Part shown: piece after piece, positions 9,132 through 16,200 of the stretch | How the letters are laid out: each line of letters starts with the position of its first letter | Position numbering within the stretch: position 1 is the first letter of the stretch | Assembly (NCBI RefSeq): GCF_004363695.1 | Contig: NZ_SNZC01000001.1 | Coordinates: 490,150 to 554,149 of the forward strand | Source: Flavobacterium cheniae | GTDB lineage: Bacteria; Bacteroidota; Bacteroidia; Flavobacteriales; Flavobacteriaceae | DNA length: 64,000 nt | Reading direction: 5' to 3' | Translations under genes and position numbers: made by a program | Notes under the pieces: model-generated | The model's input: only the letters and a program-made list of their open reading frames with translations | Database searches by the model: none | Told to the model about the DNA's origin: nothing

Positions 9132-9139
9132 TATCTTTG
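9132..9139 (+). promoter_or_regulatory. -7 promoter element for the LysR gene
   Basis: TATCTTTG matches the Bacteroidetes -7 consensus TAnnTTTG exactly and lies 24 bp before the LysR start codon, in the icd-LysR divergent region. Confidence 0.6.
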
Positions 9140-9163
9140 CTATACATTATATAAAATATTTTT

Positions 9164-10087
9164 ATGAATTACACTTTAAACCAATTACGAATTTTCTTGA
9201 AAGTAGTACAAAATCAGAGTGTTACCAAGGCTTCTGAGGAACTACATTTGACCCAACCAGCGGTGTCAATTCAATTAAAAAATTTTCAAGATCAATTTGA
9301 AATTCCCTTAACCGAAGTTGTGGGTAGAAAAATTTACGTAACTGATTTTGGTAAAGAAATAGCAGAAGCAGCCGAACAAATATTGCAGCAAGTCAATACT
9401 ATCGATTATAAAACCTTGGCTTATAAAGGACAGCTTTTTGGGAAAATAAAAATCTCGGTTGTATCAACAGGTAAATATGTAATGCCTTACTTCTTAGCTG
9501 ATTTTTTAAAAATGCATCCTGGAGTAGAATTAGAAATGGATGTAACCAATAAAAATAAAGTAGTTAAAAGTATGCAAAACAATGAAGTAGATTTTGCTTT
9601 GGTTTCGATACTTCCCGATAAAATGAAAGTAGAAAAAATAGATTTGATGCAAAACAAATTGTTTTTGGTTGGGAATATGGAAGAAGATTTTACCAAGAAA
9701 AAGAAAATTGAAGATATACTACAAAATCGTCCATTATTGTTTAGAGAAAACGGTTCTGGAACACGTCAAACCATGGAACGTTTCATTGTACAACAAGATT
9801 TTAAGATTAGTAAACGAATGGAATTAACCTCAAATGAAGCAGTTAAGCAAGCAATTTTAGCAGGTCTAGGATATTCAATTATGCCTTTAATTGGGATTCG
9901 TAAAGAAATACAAAACAAGGACTTACAAATCATTCCGTTAAAAGGATTACCTATTAAAACCGACTGGAGTTTGATTTGGGTAAAAGGTAAAAACCACAAC
10001 CCAGCCGCCCTAGCCTATTTAGATTATTTAAAAAAAGAAAAAGAAGCAATTATCCATTCCAAATTTAGTTGGTACGAGACGATGTAG
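9164..10087 (+). CDS. LysR-type transcriptional regulator
   Basis: A 307-residue LTTR. The N-terminal winged helix-turn-helix is clear (LNQLRIFLKVVQNQSVTKAS, then LTQPAVSIQLKNFQ) and is followed by a type 2 periplasmic-binding-like effector domain (about 90-300). Overall shape is that of CbbR/CysB-like regulators, which sense metabolic intermediates. LysR proteins commonly control the gene transcribed divergently from them, here icd, making TCA flux the likely target. The effector is unknown. Confidence 0.9.
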   Translation: MNYTLNQLRIFLKVVQNQSVTKASEELHLTQPAVSIQLKNFQDQFEIPLTEVVGRKIYVTDFGKEIAEAAEQILQQVNTIDYKTLAYKGQLFGKIKISVVSTGKYVMPYFLADFLKMHPGVELEMDVTNKNKVVKSMQNNEVDFALVSILPDKMKVEKIDLMQNKLFLVGNMEEDFTKKKKIEDILQNRPLLFRENGSGTRQTMERFIVQQDFKISKRMELTSNEAVKQAILAGLGYSIMPLIGIRKEIQNKDLQIIPLKGLPIKTDWSLIWVKGKNHNPAALAYLDYLKKEKEAIIHSKFSWYETM

Positions 10088-10107
10088 CTTCTTTTTTTCA
10101 GTTATTT

Positions 10108-10203
10108 TCAATCCAATTGGCTCAACACCATTGCAATTTTTACAAACATGATAGCGACTTTTATCAACGTCATTATCATATCGTTATTATTATTTTCTTT
10201 CAT
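10108..10203 (-). CDS. Possible 31-residue peptide (weak)
   Basis: An ATG-initiated frame of 31 codons encoding an amphipathic or hydrophobic helix (MTLIKVAIMFVKIAMVL) after an Asn-rich head. It lies just after the terminator that closes the slipin gene, with no clear promoter. It could equally be chance in AT-rich DNA. Confidence 0.2.
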   Translation of the reverse strand: MKENNNNDMIMTLIKVAIMFVKIAMVLSQLD

Positions 10204-10218
10204 TTTTCTTAGTTTTTA

Positions 10219-10248
10219 AAAACCTCGAAAAATAAATTCCGAGGTTTT
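10219..10248. terminator. Intrinsic terminator after slipin
   Basis: A nine base-pair perfect hairpin (AAAACCTCG / CGAGGTTTT, 12-base loop) with flanking A/T runs, immediately after the slipin stop codon on the minus strand. It marks the downstream end of the tRNA array-slipin transcription unit. Confidence 0.85.
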
Positions 10249-10250
10249 GA

Positions 10251-11348
10251 TTATTTAACGAAAATGTCTTTCAATTGACTGATTACGTTACCACTTCCTG
10301 AAATGGTGATTTCACCAATTCTATCTGCGATTTTTTCTACGTATTCCATCTCTTTTAATTTCCACAACATTTCGTTTTCTTCCATTAATTTAGCGGTATT
10401 CAACATGCTACGCATCGCAGCTGTTTCTTCCCGTCTCATAATACTGTTGGCTTGTGCTTTTTTCTCTGCTACCAATACCTGATTCATGATTTCTTTCATA
10501 TCACCAGGCAAAATAACATCTCTAATTCCAGCATCGGCAACACTTAAACCTAAGGCATTGATTTTATCCAACATGTTTTCCAAAATTTCTTTTGAAATTG
10601 TGTCTTTTTTGTTCAACAACTCATCTAATGTGTAGCTACCAACTAAAGCTCGTAAAGCCAATTGCATTAACACATACAACTGTTTGTCGTATTCTTTGTT
10701 GTTTACCAAAGCTTTAACCGCGTCAATTACTTGGTAACGAACAAAGAAGTTAATCCGCAACGTTGCTTTATCTTTTGTCAATAATTCTTGACCTGCAATT
10801 TCCATTTGTTGTTGACGAATATCTACGTTTTTAACTTCAATTGGAATGGCGTTGTTCCAGAAATAGTAATTTCCAGCGGCCAATTCTTTTACAAAAGCAC
10901 CATTTACAAACAACAAACCTTTTTCAAAGTTCAATACTTGATATTTTCTGGTGTACGCTCGCACTTTGATGTTTTCTAACAAAGCCACTGGAACCGCTTC
11001 CGTAATTTCTACCTTAGACAAATCAATATTTGTAAAAGTATTGTCTAAATATCCTTTCCAAAAGGCATATCTACCAGTAGTTAATACCTCTTTAAACATG
11101 CCATTTACATAGTATAAAGCGATTTCGTTATCGGCAATTTCGATTACTTCTAATAGAGAAGCTAATTTTTCATTTTGCAATAAAATGGTCAATTCTATTG
11201 GCGCTACAAACGATTGTTTCATTTCATATATATGAACTTGTTTATTGCCAAAAATCCAATAAGAACCGGCTTCTAATACGTTAATTAATTTTCCTTTTTC
11301 AAATACCAAACCTACTTGGTATGCTTGAATTGTAATTCTGTTGATCAT
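10251..11348 (-). CDS. Slipin (SPFH/Band-7 family) protein
   Basis: A 365-residue slipin. Residues 1-150 form two related segments, each with a GLVFEKGK / GLLFVNGAF-like core and an AGxYxFW motif, followed by the SPFH domain (about 150-290: VDIRQQQMEIAGQELLTKDKA, TLRINFFVRYQV) and a C-terminal coiled helix (VLVAEKKAQANSIMRREETAA). SPFH proteins form oligomeric membrane-associated rings; no strong N-terminal membrane anchor is visible here. Slipins of this kind are recurrent partners of RtcB and DUF4132 in bacterial RNA-repair loci, which fits this context. It lies downstream of the tRNA-like array on the same strand and is closed by a terminator. Confidence 0.88.
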   Translation of the reverse strand: MINRITIQAYQVGLVFEKGKLINVLEAGSYWIFGNKQVHIYEMKQSFVAPIELTILLQNEKLASLLEVIEIADNEIALYYVNGMFKEVLTTGRYAFWKGYLDNTFTNIDLSKVEITEAVPVALLENIKVRAYTRKYQVLNFEKGLLFVNGAFVKELAAGNYYFWNNAIPIEVKNVDIRQQQMEIAGQELLTKDKATLRINFFVRYQVIDAVKALVNNKEYDKQLYVLMQLALRALVGSYTLDELLNKKDTISKEILENMLDKINALGLSVADAGIRDVILPGDMKEIMNQVLVAEKKAQANSIMRREETAAMRSMLNTAKLMEENEMLWKLKEMEYVEKIADRIGEITISGSGNVISQLKDIFVK

Positions 11349-11516
11349 AATTTATATAGTTATCATTAAACATTCTTTTAAAAAGAAAACCTTCAGTTCT
11401 TCGTCCAAAGTCCAAAACGGAAAAAAGTTAGTAATCAAAAGCATTCTAATGGGTTTCTATTCTATTTTGAAGTTAGCCTTAGCGAACAACAAGCAAATAC
11501 AAAAGCAAAAGAACGG

Positions 11517-11552
11517 TTAGGAATACGAAGCCTTTTTCAGGTCTTTTCCTAA
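11517..11552 (-). other. Inverted repeat between tRNA array and slipin
   Basis: A perfect seven base-pair inverted repeat (TTAGGAA / TTCCTAA) around 22 bases lies in the 259-base gap between the Lys-like element and slipin. The rest of the gap (11349-11607) shows no ORF or clear promoter. The hairpin may be an RNA processing or stability element of the array-slipin transcript. Confidence 0.4.
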
Positions 11553-11607
11553 GTGTTTCTTTACGAACAAGTCGAGCAAAACTGACAAAGTCCGAAGATT
11601 TTCTTAT

Positions 11608-11682
11608 GGTGCATCATTTTTAGGAGTGATGCCACTCACCTACATTAAAAGTGTAGTGCTCTACCAACTGAGCTAACGCATC
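11608..11682 (-). pseudogene. Degenerate tRNA-Lys(UUU)-like element
   Basis: The 5' two-thirds look like tRNA-Lys: D-arm GCTC-AGTTGGTA-GAGC, anticodon stem CTACA/TGTAG around loop CTTTTAA (anticodon UUU). The T-arm is abnormal: it lacks the TTCGANT loop and instead shows GAGTG-GCAT-CACTC, which can alternatively refold as GCATCA/TGATGC. An acceptor stem GATGCGT/ATGCACC is possible with one A-C mismatch. The sequence downstream reads GCACCA, reminiscent of a CCA end. It is the last member of the array. Probably not aminoacylated in the usual way; it may be a decayed copy or a decoy carrying only the anticodon arm. Confidence 0.6.
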
Positions 11683-11685
11683 CTG

Positions 11686-11768
11686 AATTGCGTACGGGAA
11701 TCGAACCCGCGCCACCTAACTGTTACAAGAACCTAAATCTTGCGCGTCTACCATTCCGCCATACTACT
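11686..11768 (-). pseudogene. Degenerate tRNA-Leu(UAG)-like element
   Basis: Class II tRNA-like: D-arm GCGG-AATGGTA-GACGC, anticodon stem CAAGA/TCTTG with loop TTTAGGT (anticodon UAG), a long variable region, and a T-arm with loop TTCGATT. The acceptor stem is broken: AGTAGTA opposite ACGCAAT gives at most two pairs. Its 3' ACGCA can instead pair with TGCGT at the 5' end of the adjacent Lys-like element. The body is well preserved while the acceptor is lost, which argues against normal charging. Confidence 0.65.
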
Positions 11769-11769
11769 T

Positions 11770-11879
11770 TCGTAACAGCAGGATTCGAACCTGCATAACA
11801 TTGAGGATGATTTTTTGGAAAACCACCAAAACCTCCAACCCAAGTTGAACAGTACAACATCATCCGCAACTGCGAAACG
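11770..11879 (-). other. Possible degenerate tRNA-like element with intact T-arm
   Basis: A canonical T-arm (GCAGG-TTCGAAT-CCTGC, 11778-11794) is followed by TGTTACG, which pairs imperfectly (about 5 of 7, one G-T) with CGTTTCG at 11873-11879. Between them a loop containing CTTGGG within TTCAA/TTGGA could present a UGG-like anticodon, and a separate seven base-pair stem GGATGAT/ATCATCC (11805-11865) competes. Read as a decayed tRNA-Pro-like copy or a structured spacer RNA. The assignment is weak. Confidence 0.35.
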
Positions 11880-11953
11880 AATACTGCAATAGTGCTATAC
11901 CGAAACACCCAACAAGACTTGCTTGATATTTTATTTCTCAATCCTCCTAACGA

Positions 11954-11980
11954 CTGTCATTTCGAGCGAAGTCGAGAAAG
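11954..11980. repeat. Interspersed TCATTTCGAGCGAAGTCGAGAAA-type repeat
   Basis: The short sequence around CATTTCGAGCGAAGTCGAG contains a TCGA-based dyad and resembles a dispersed intergenic repeat common in Bacteroidetes genomes (from memory). It lies in the 323-base gap between the Tyr and Leu-like tRNA elements; apart from this, the 12054 dyad and the degenerate element above, I see nothing in that gap. Confidence 0.5.
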
Positions 11981-12053
11981 ACAAGAAAGACGAGAATCTA
12001 TTATTTTCAAATTCAAAGAACGATTTCTTTATTGCTGAACAAAGATTCAAAAC

Positions 12054-12077
12054 CTACTGCGCAATTAATCTGCGTAG
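12054..12077. other. Dyad CTAC-TGCGCA...TGCG-TAG in the tRNA array
   Basis: An imperfect palindrome, CTACTGCGCA then TTAATCTGCGTAG, lies 15 bases downstream of the tRNA-Tyr-like gene. A close relative (CTACGCAATTATTTTGCGCAC) lies at 21442-21462 between rtcB and the HD gene. Either a shared operator or transcript element of the RNA-repair island, or a dispersed genome repeat. Confidence 0.4.
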
Positions 12078-12091
12078 AAAAAAATAGTTTG

Positions 12092-12175
12092 TGGAAGTAG
12101 TAGGATTCGAACCTACTCAGTCATAAGACAACGGTTTTACAGACCGCCCCAACTCTCCTACTTTGGCGTACTTCC
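12092..12175 (-). tRNA. tRNA-Tyr(GUA)-like
   Basis: 84 bases, class II. Acceptor GGAAGTA/TACTTCC (seven pairs), discriminator A, D-stem CCAA/TTGG with GG in the loop, anticodon arm GCGGT-CTGTAAA-ACCGT (anticodon GUA), a variable arm with GTC/GAC stem, and T-arm GTAGG-TTCGAAT-CCTAC. CCA is not encoded (next bases CAA). All helices form, so it could be a functional tRNA. It is fifth in the array. Tyr is one of the queuosine tRNAs cut by colicin E5. Confidence 0.8.
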
Positions 12176-12180
12176 ATTTT

Positions 12181-12255
12181 GTCTGGGAAACAGGACTCGA
12201 ACCTGTAACCTCCTGCATCCAAAGCAGGTAAACAACCAATCGTTATCTTCCCAGA
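12181..12255 (-). tRNA. tRNA-Pro(UGG)-like
   Basis: 75 bases. Acceptor TCTGGGA/TCCCAGA (seven pairs), weak D-stem ATAA/TTGT around a short GG-containing loop, anticodon arm CCTGC-TTTGGAT-GCAGG (anticodon UGG), T-arm ACAGG-TTCGAGT-CCTGT. Discriminator is C and CCA is not encoded. Bacterial tRNA-Pro normally begins C1 and ends with discriminator A, both identity elements for ProRS, so this copy departs from the norm at exactly those positions. It may be poorly charged while still presenting a Pro anticodon arm. Confidence 0.75.
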
Positions 12256-12283
12256 TGTAACTAATCAAAAGATCAGTTAATTG

Positions 12284-12356
12284 CGGCTTATACGGGGATC
12301 GAACCCGTTTCTCCCGAGAGACAGTCGGGAAGGTTAGCCAGTAACCCCAATAAGCC
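12284..12356 (-). tRNA. tRNA-Asp(GUC)-like
   Basis: 73 bases. Acceptor GGCTTAT/ATAAGCC, discriminator G (the expected Asp identity base), D-stem GGGT/ACCT, anticodon arm CCCGA-CTGTCTC-TCGGG (anticodon GUC), T-arm ACGGG-TTCGATC-CCCGT. Position 37 is T, whereas nearly all tRNAs have a purine there, which would impair decoding. CCA is not encoded. Structure is complete, but the loop anomaly suggests a non-decoding role is possible. Asp is another queuosine tRNA. Confidence 0.75.
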
Positions 12357-12380
12357 TTGTTCCTTTCTAAAGAACTCGTG

Positions 12381-12454
12381 TGATTTTGGAAGGACTCGAA
12401 CCTTCAACCCTTTGCTTCGTAGGCAAATACTCTTTCCAATTGAGCTACAAAATC
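12381..12454 (-). tRNA. tRNA-Arg(ACG)-like
   Basis: 74 bases with all helices: acceptor GATTTTG/CAAAATC, D-arm GCTC/GAGT, anticodon arm TTTGC-CTACGAA-GCAAA (anticodon ACG, normally edited to ICG), T-arm GAAGG-TTCGAGT-CCTTC, discriminator A. CCA is not encoded. The body closely resembles a normal bacterial tRNA-Arg(ACG). The acceptor is unusually A/T-rich. Arg(ACG) is a target of colicin D. Two bases separate it from the CCA end of the preceding Asn gene. Confidence 0.82.
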
Positions 12455-12456
12455 AG

Positions 12457-12531
12457 TGGCGATTCTGGTAAGATTCGAACTTACAACCTTTGAGTTAACA
12501 GCTCACTGCTCTACCCTTGAGCTACAGAATC
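12457..12531 (-). tRNA. tRNA-Asn(GUU)-like, CCA encoded
   Basis: 72 bases plus an encoded CCA. Acceptor GATTCTG/CAGAATC, discriminator G, D-arm GCTC/GAGC, anticodon stem GTGAG/CTCAA (outermost pair mismatched) with loop CTGTTAA (anticodon GUU), T-arm GTAAG-TTCGAAT-CTTAC. It is the first member of the array, starting 16 bases after the T-run of the leader terminator at 12547-12573. Asn is a queuosine tRNA and a known anticodon-nuclease target. It is the only array member with a clean CCA. Confidence 0.83.
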
Positions 12532-12546
12532 AATATTTTTGGACAT

Positions 12547-12573
12547 AAAAAAAGCACCTCGTAAAAGGTGCTT
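12547..12573 (-). terminator. Leader terminator/attenuator before the tRNA array
   Basis: On the minus strand AAGCACCT-TTTACG-AGGTGCTT followed by a T-run: an eight base-pair intrinsic terminator 16 bases ahead of the first tRNA. Its 5' arm (GCACCT) can pair instead with AGGTGC at 12620-12625 inside the upstream 45-codon ORF, so two mutually exclusive folds exist. Confidence 0.8.
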
Positions 12574-12596
12574 CATATCATAACAATGGAATACTA

Positions 12597-12734
12597 CTAT
12601 TCCAAATACCTACTAGTTTGCACCTGTTTATTCTTATATCCGAAATCAAATTTCGGAGCTACATTACGTGAAGGATTAAAACAATCTATCATTGTTGTAA
12701 TATTTAGTTTTTGAATGTTATATCGTGTTCTCAT
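12597..12734 (-). CDS. Putative 45-residue leader peptide of the tRNA array
   Basis: An ATG-initiated frame of 45 codons, too short for usual gene finding, lies 68 bases after a well-formed promoter and 24 bases before the terminator stem. The peptide (MRTRYNIQKLNITTMIDCFN... to ...SRYLE) has no hydrophobic segment and no known domain, and uses 18 of the 20 amino acids. Codons 37-39 (CAG GTG CAA) contain AGGTGC, which can pair with the 5' arm of the terminator. The arrangement resembles a ribosome-controlled attenuator: smooth translation would cover the antiterminator arm and let the terminator form. Coding status is inferred, not shown. Confidence 0.5.
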   Translation of the reverse strand: MRTRYNIQKLNITTMIDCFNPSRNVAPKFDFGYKNKQVQTSRYLE

Positions 12735-12801
12735 TATTATTTGTTTTTTTAAATCAATTCTGATTTTTGAATTCTAAATTCTTACTTCTAATTTTCTGTG
12801 G

Positions 12802-12834
12802 CAAAGATAAAGTCAAAAAAAAGTAACTTCCAAA
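12802..12834 (-). promoter_or_regulatory. Promoter of the tRNA array leader
   Basis: On the minus strand TTTG (12831-12834), 21 bases, then TATCTTTG (12802-12809): both boxes and the spacing fit the Bacteroidetes promoter consensus TTTG-N19-21-TAnnTTTG. Transcription would start near 12795 and run through the 45-codon leader ORF toward the terminator and tRNA-like genes. The stretch 12835-12940 shows nothing else. Confidence 0.7.
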
Positions 12835-13079
12835 TCTTTTTTAAAATTATTTTATTGACTTTCAGGTAGTTATGATTAAATTTAGGCATTACAAATCCTG
12901 TCCGTTTTCCAACAGATACTTCAGATTTTACAAATGACTGTCTCTCATTTGGTTACGCATTTACCCTTATTTTTTACTATTTCGTTTAATCATGAAACAT
13001 TTTTTTACTTTTTTTTCTATTTCTGTCATGCTGAACTCGATTCAGCATCTAAAACTCTACTTTCAATCATTTTTTAAAC

Positions 13080-13109
13080 AAAAAAAACGCCCTTTTTGCA
13101 AAGGACGTT
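13080..13109 (-). terminator. Terminator of leader copy A
   Basis: Minus strand AACGTCC-(loop)-GGGCGTT followed by eight T: seven pairs with one G-T. The 5' arm AACGTCC is perfectly complementary to GGACGTT at 13169-13175 upstream, giving a competing antiterminator stem that extends by GTAT/ATAC across a two-base bulge. Confidence 0.8.
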
Positions 13110-13145
13110 TCGTATATTTTGGTGAAATTTTACTAAAAACAATAA

Positions 13146-13247
13146 CTATTCTTCATAAAAACACATACAACGTCCATTATTCTCCATAGGAAAATCTATC
13201 GAAGAGCGATATAGATTTAGACTATTATGTTGCTTTTGTGTTTTCAT
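13146..13247 (-). CDS. Putative 33-residue leader peptide, copy A
   Basis: A 33-codon ATG frame (MKTQKQHNSLNLYRSSIDFP... ending CMCFYEE). The -7 box at 13256-13263 ends only eight bases before the ATG, so the message would be leaderless or nearly so. Codons 25-27 (GGA CGT T..) form the antiterminator arm. Both Leu codons upstream of it are CTA. The frame is interrupted in copy B, so it may be a structured RNA rather than a peptide gene, or copy B may be a variant. Confidence 0.4.
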   Translation of the reverse strand: MKTQKQHNSLNLYRSSIDFPMENNGRCMCFYEE

Positions 13248-13255
13248 TTCGAGGG

Positions 13256-13263
13256 CAAATGTA
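13256..13263 (-). promoter_or_regulatory. -7 element of leader copy A
   Basis: TACATTTG on the minus strand fits TAnnTTTG; the equivalent box in copy B is TATATTTG at 19223-19230. A matching -33 TTTG is not clear in either copy. Confidence 0.5.
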
Positions 13264-13292
13264 GGGATTTTTTTAAAAAACTACATTTTTAT

Positions 13293-16200
13293 TTATTTTC
13301 TATCAATTTGACTCAGTACTGTTGGGTCTTGAATTTCATTGTCTTTTGCTAACATTAAAACTTTAGACATTACTTCTGCTGATTTAGGATCATCATCTGC
13401 AAATGGCAAAAATAATCTACCTCTATGCTGAGATTGGACTGGTAAAATTGATAAATACTTACCTGGAATTTGATGCACAATAGCACTACCTAAGTGAACG
13501 CTATATTTAGCAATTGTACCTTCTATTAATGCATGATTTTCAATAATTTCAACATTTTTCACTTTGAATAATCGTAAAGTTTCTCGTAATAAGACACTTC
13601 GCATTTCAATTGATGAATGACTTGCTTCTGGGTCTACTCCACCAACATGAGCCACACTAACAACCAAATCAATATCACGCATTACTTCAGAAAACAGCCT
13701 TGGGTTAACAGCTTCAAAAGGAATGTTTTTATAATCTTTTAAAGAGTGAAACTCAATTGTTTCGAGAGTTGGGCTTTCAACATCTGCCGGTGAAAACCAA
13801 TCAGCCATAGCATATAATTTGACCTGATATCCTTCTTTATGAAATACTTTTTGAAGCCCTTCTTCATAATCAACTTTCCAACCTCTAGTTTTTAATAATG
13901 CTAAAGTTTGCTTTGGATGTACTTGATGACCAGCATATCGACGAGAAATTGATTTCTCCTTCAATTCGTCTGGTGTTGGAACATATAGTTCTCTAAAAAT
14001 TTGTTTGAAAGGTTGTTTTAATTTGTTATCAAAACAATAGCTTTGAAAATCAGTCCATACATTATTCTTATGTAAATCATAACAATGAGCTATTCGGAAA
14101 GTTGTATCATCATTAGCTTCAAATACTTCTCCTTTAGCCGAAGTCAATTTTCCATCTATAAAAAATCCGATTTTATCCTCATTTGAAATAAAAACCAGTT
14201 TTTCTAGATGTTTTGCAATTACTGGATGCTCTAATAAATTAATAATTTCAGAGTATGAAAATACATCACCACGTATCATTGCTTCTTCTAAACCTTTTTT
14301 AGAACGAGTCCACTGTTCGCGTAATACTTTTCTGTGTTTATTCAATTCTAAAACATCAGGATTCTTCTTAAATTTTGCCGGAATAGCTTTTAATTCTTTA
14401 CCATCTTTCAAAGCCACTACATCAGCTTTTCCTTCTTTATCTATGGTAAGACCGATAGTTGTATCTTCAATGGTGAATTGTGTATCTTTTGACAAAATAC
14501 TCTGAACTTGCTTGGTCTCCATAGCCCAAGTTAATCTTACGGGATCAGGATAGCCAGCATTTCTTGCTAAATTTTCCAAAGCAACTACAACAGCTAAAGC
14601 TTCACTTGTTTGCTTCATAGAACCAAACTCTTTACTTTCTTTCTTGAACTGTTGTAAATATTCATATCTATTTAAAACATCTTTTTCAGGATTTGTTTTA
14701 CTTAACGGAACTAAACCATATACTCGCAAATAATCCTGATCTCTTTTTTCTTTTACTTTAGCAGTAACTTCTCTAATTTTTAAATCACCAGTTAAAGCAT
14801 CCGCATATAATCTTGCTCTTCTATGTCCATTTCCTTCCGAAACATATTTTGCTGCGTCATATAAAAGTTCCCATTTAACTTTACCAAGCTTTTTATAGGC
14901 TGACATAAACCAATCTTTATCAACCGCTCCATCTTTAAAATCTTGAATATCAACAGCTGAGTATTTTGCGATTTCACTCTCTAATTCAGAATTTACTTCA
15001 CTATAACTTGGAGTCTTAGTATGTGCGTGCAGCCACCAAATTCCTTCATCTAATCCTTTCCAATCTAAATACTGACTAATAAATTTCTGCCATTGTGGAG
15101 CATAGATTGCAGCTTGTATTAAACGCTCTTCTGTAAATTTTTTATCTTTTATTGCAACTTCAAAATCTGCATAAGTTTCTGTATCTTTAGGAAAACAGGA
15201 TTTAATCAAAGAACTAAACAATCTGTATTTTGATAAATCTTCGTTACTCCAATAATAGATATATCCTTTATGTAAATTATTTTTACCTAATCCTTGCAAC
15301 AAATCAACAAAACGGTTAATACCATAAATTCTTTGAAAACTTGTTACAAATTGAGTCACAGCAGTACTGGAATCACCTCGTTTTAATTCAATATCTAAAC
15401 ATACATCACGAACATGATCTATCATGGGCTGTAAAAACTCATATTTTTTTAACAAATCTTCTGTATTACAATTCGTATAATGAACACGTCTATTTTTCTT
15501 GTCAGTTATTAATCTTAGATTTTCTGTGTTTACAATAGCCTCATAAATTTCACTTTGTGTGATTAAATTTTGCTCATAGGCTTCGCAATATAAATGCAAA
15601 GGTGGCATACTATATTTCTCATTCTCTTTTAACCCCGAAAATTGTCTCCAACGATACAACTGCCACATTTTTGCTTTCTCGGCTGTAGTAAGTGCATCAT
15701 AATCATTGATAGCTTTTAAGTACACATCAAAATCGCCTTCTGATTGCCAACCATTTCCTTCACGATTATAATAGTAATCTCCTTTTTTAGGAACAAATTT
15801 ATAGTTTAGTATCGATTTAGGTAAATTCGAATACAAATAGGAACAAGCATCAATAATAAAAGCGTTTTCTTCTTCAAATGGAAATTTAAAACGTAAACAC
15901 TCTAATATATTGACGATAGGATTGTTCCAATAATAACCATCTTTGTTAGGGTTTACAATAAAATCTTTATAGTAGAACACAAAAGGCTTAAGAACAGCTC
16001 TAAATTCCTTTTTATCACATTCAGTAGTAAAAGTTAAAAGAAATAAATCGCTACCTGTTAATCCAGAAGTTTCCATCCATTCCTGCCATACATCGTGTAG
16101 AGGATAATTTTTAAATCGCTGTTCTGCCGTCATAGCATCAGTTTTACGATTAAATGGAGAAAAGTCGTTACCTAAAAGAACAGTTTCTTTGCTTCCATTC

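Larger units (their letters stand above)
12941..13263 (-). repeat. Duplicated leader element, copy A
   Basis: About 320 bases nearly identical to 18921-19230. Both copies contain, in minus-strand order, a TAnnTTTG box, a small ORF, an internal arm GGACGTT, a terminator, and a palindrome (TGCTGAA-CTCGA-TTCAGCA). Copy A lies just after DUF4132 and copy B just before its partner gene, in direct orientation, so the DUF4132 unit is bracketed by direct repeats. Differences include an indel in the A-run and an 11-base difference in the small ORF. Confidence 0.85.

Noticed and set aside
11723..11941. Minus-strand ORF of 72 codons across the tRNA array
   Set aside because: It overlaps the Leu-like element and T-arm sequences and has no conserved protein features.
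12597..12734. T-box riboswitch as the explanation for the array leader
   Set aside because: No specifier loop or T-box consensus (TGGNACCGCG-like) was found; the leader instead contains an ORF with competing arms.
12941..13060. TGCTGAA-CTCGA-TTCAGCA palindrome as a specific operator of the island
   Set aside because: It resembles a dispersed Bacteroidetes intergenic palindrome and lies downstream of the terminators, so specificity is doubtful.
12992..13189. Plus-strand ORF of 65 codons in leader copy A, with a 61-codon relative in copy B (18929-19114)
   Set aside because: The two proteins agree only until the A-run, where a one-base length difference throws them into different frames; the conserved features are minus-strand hairpins.
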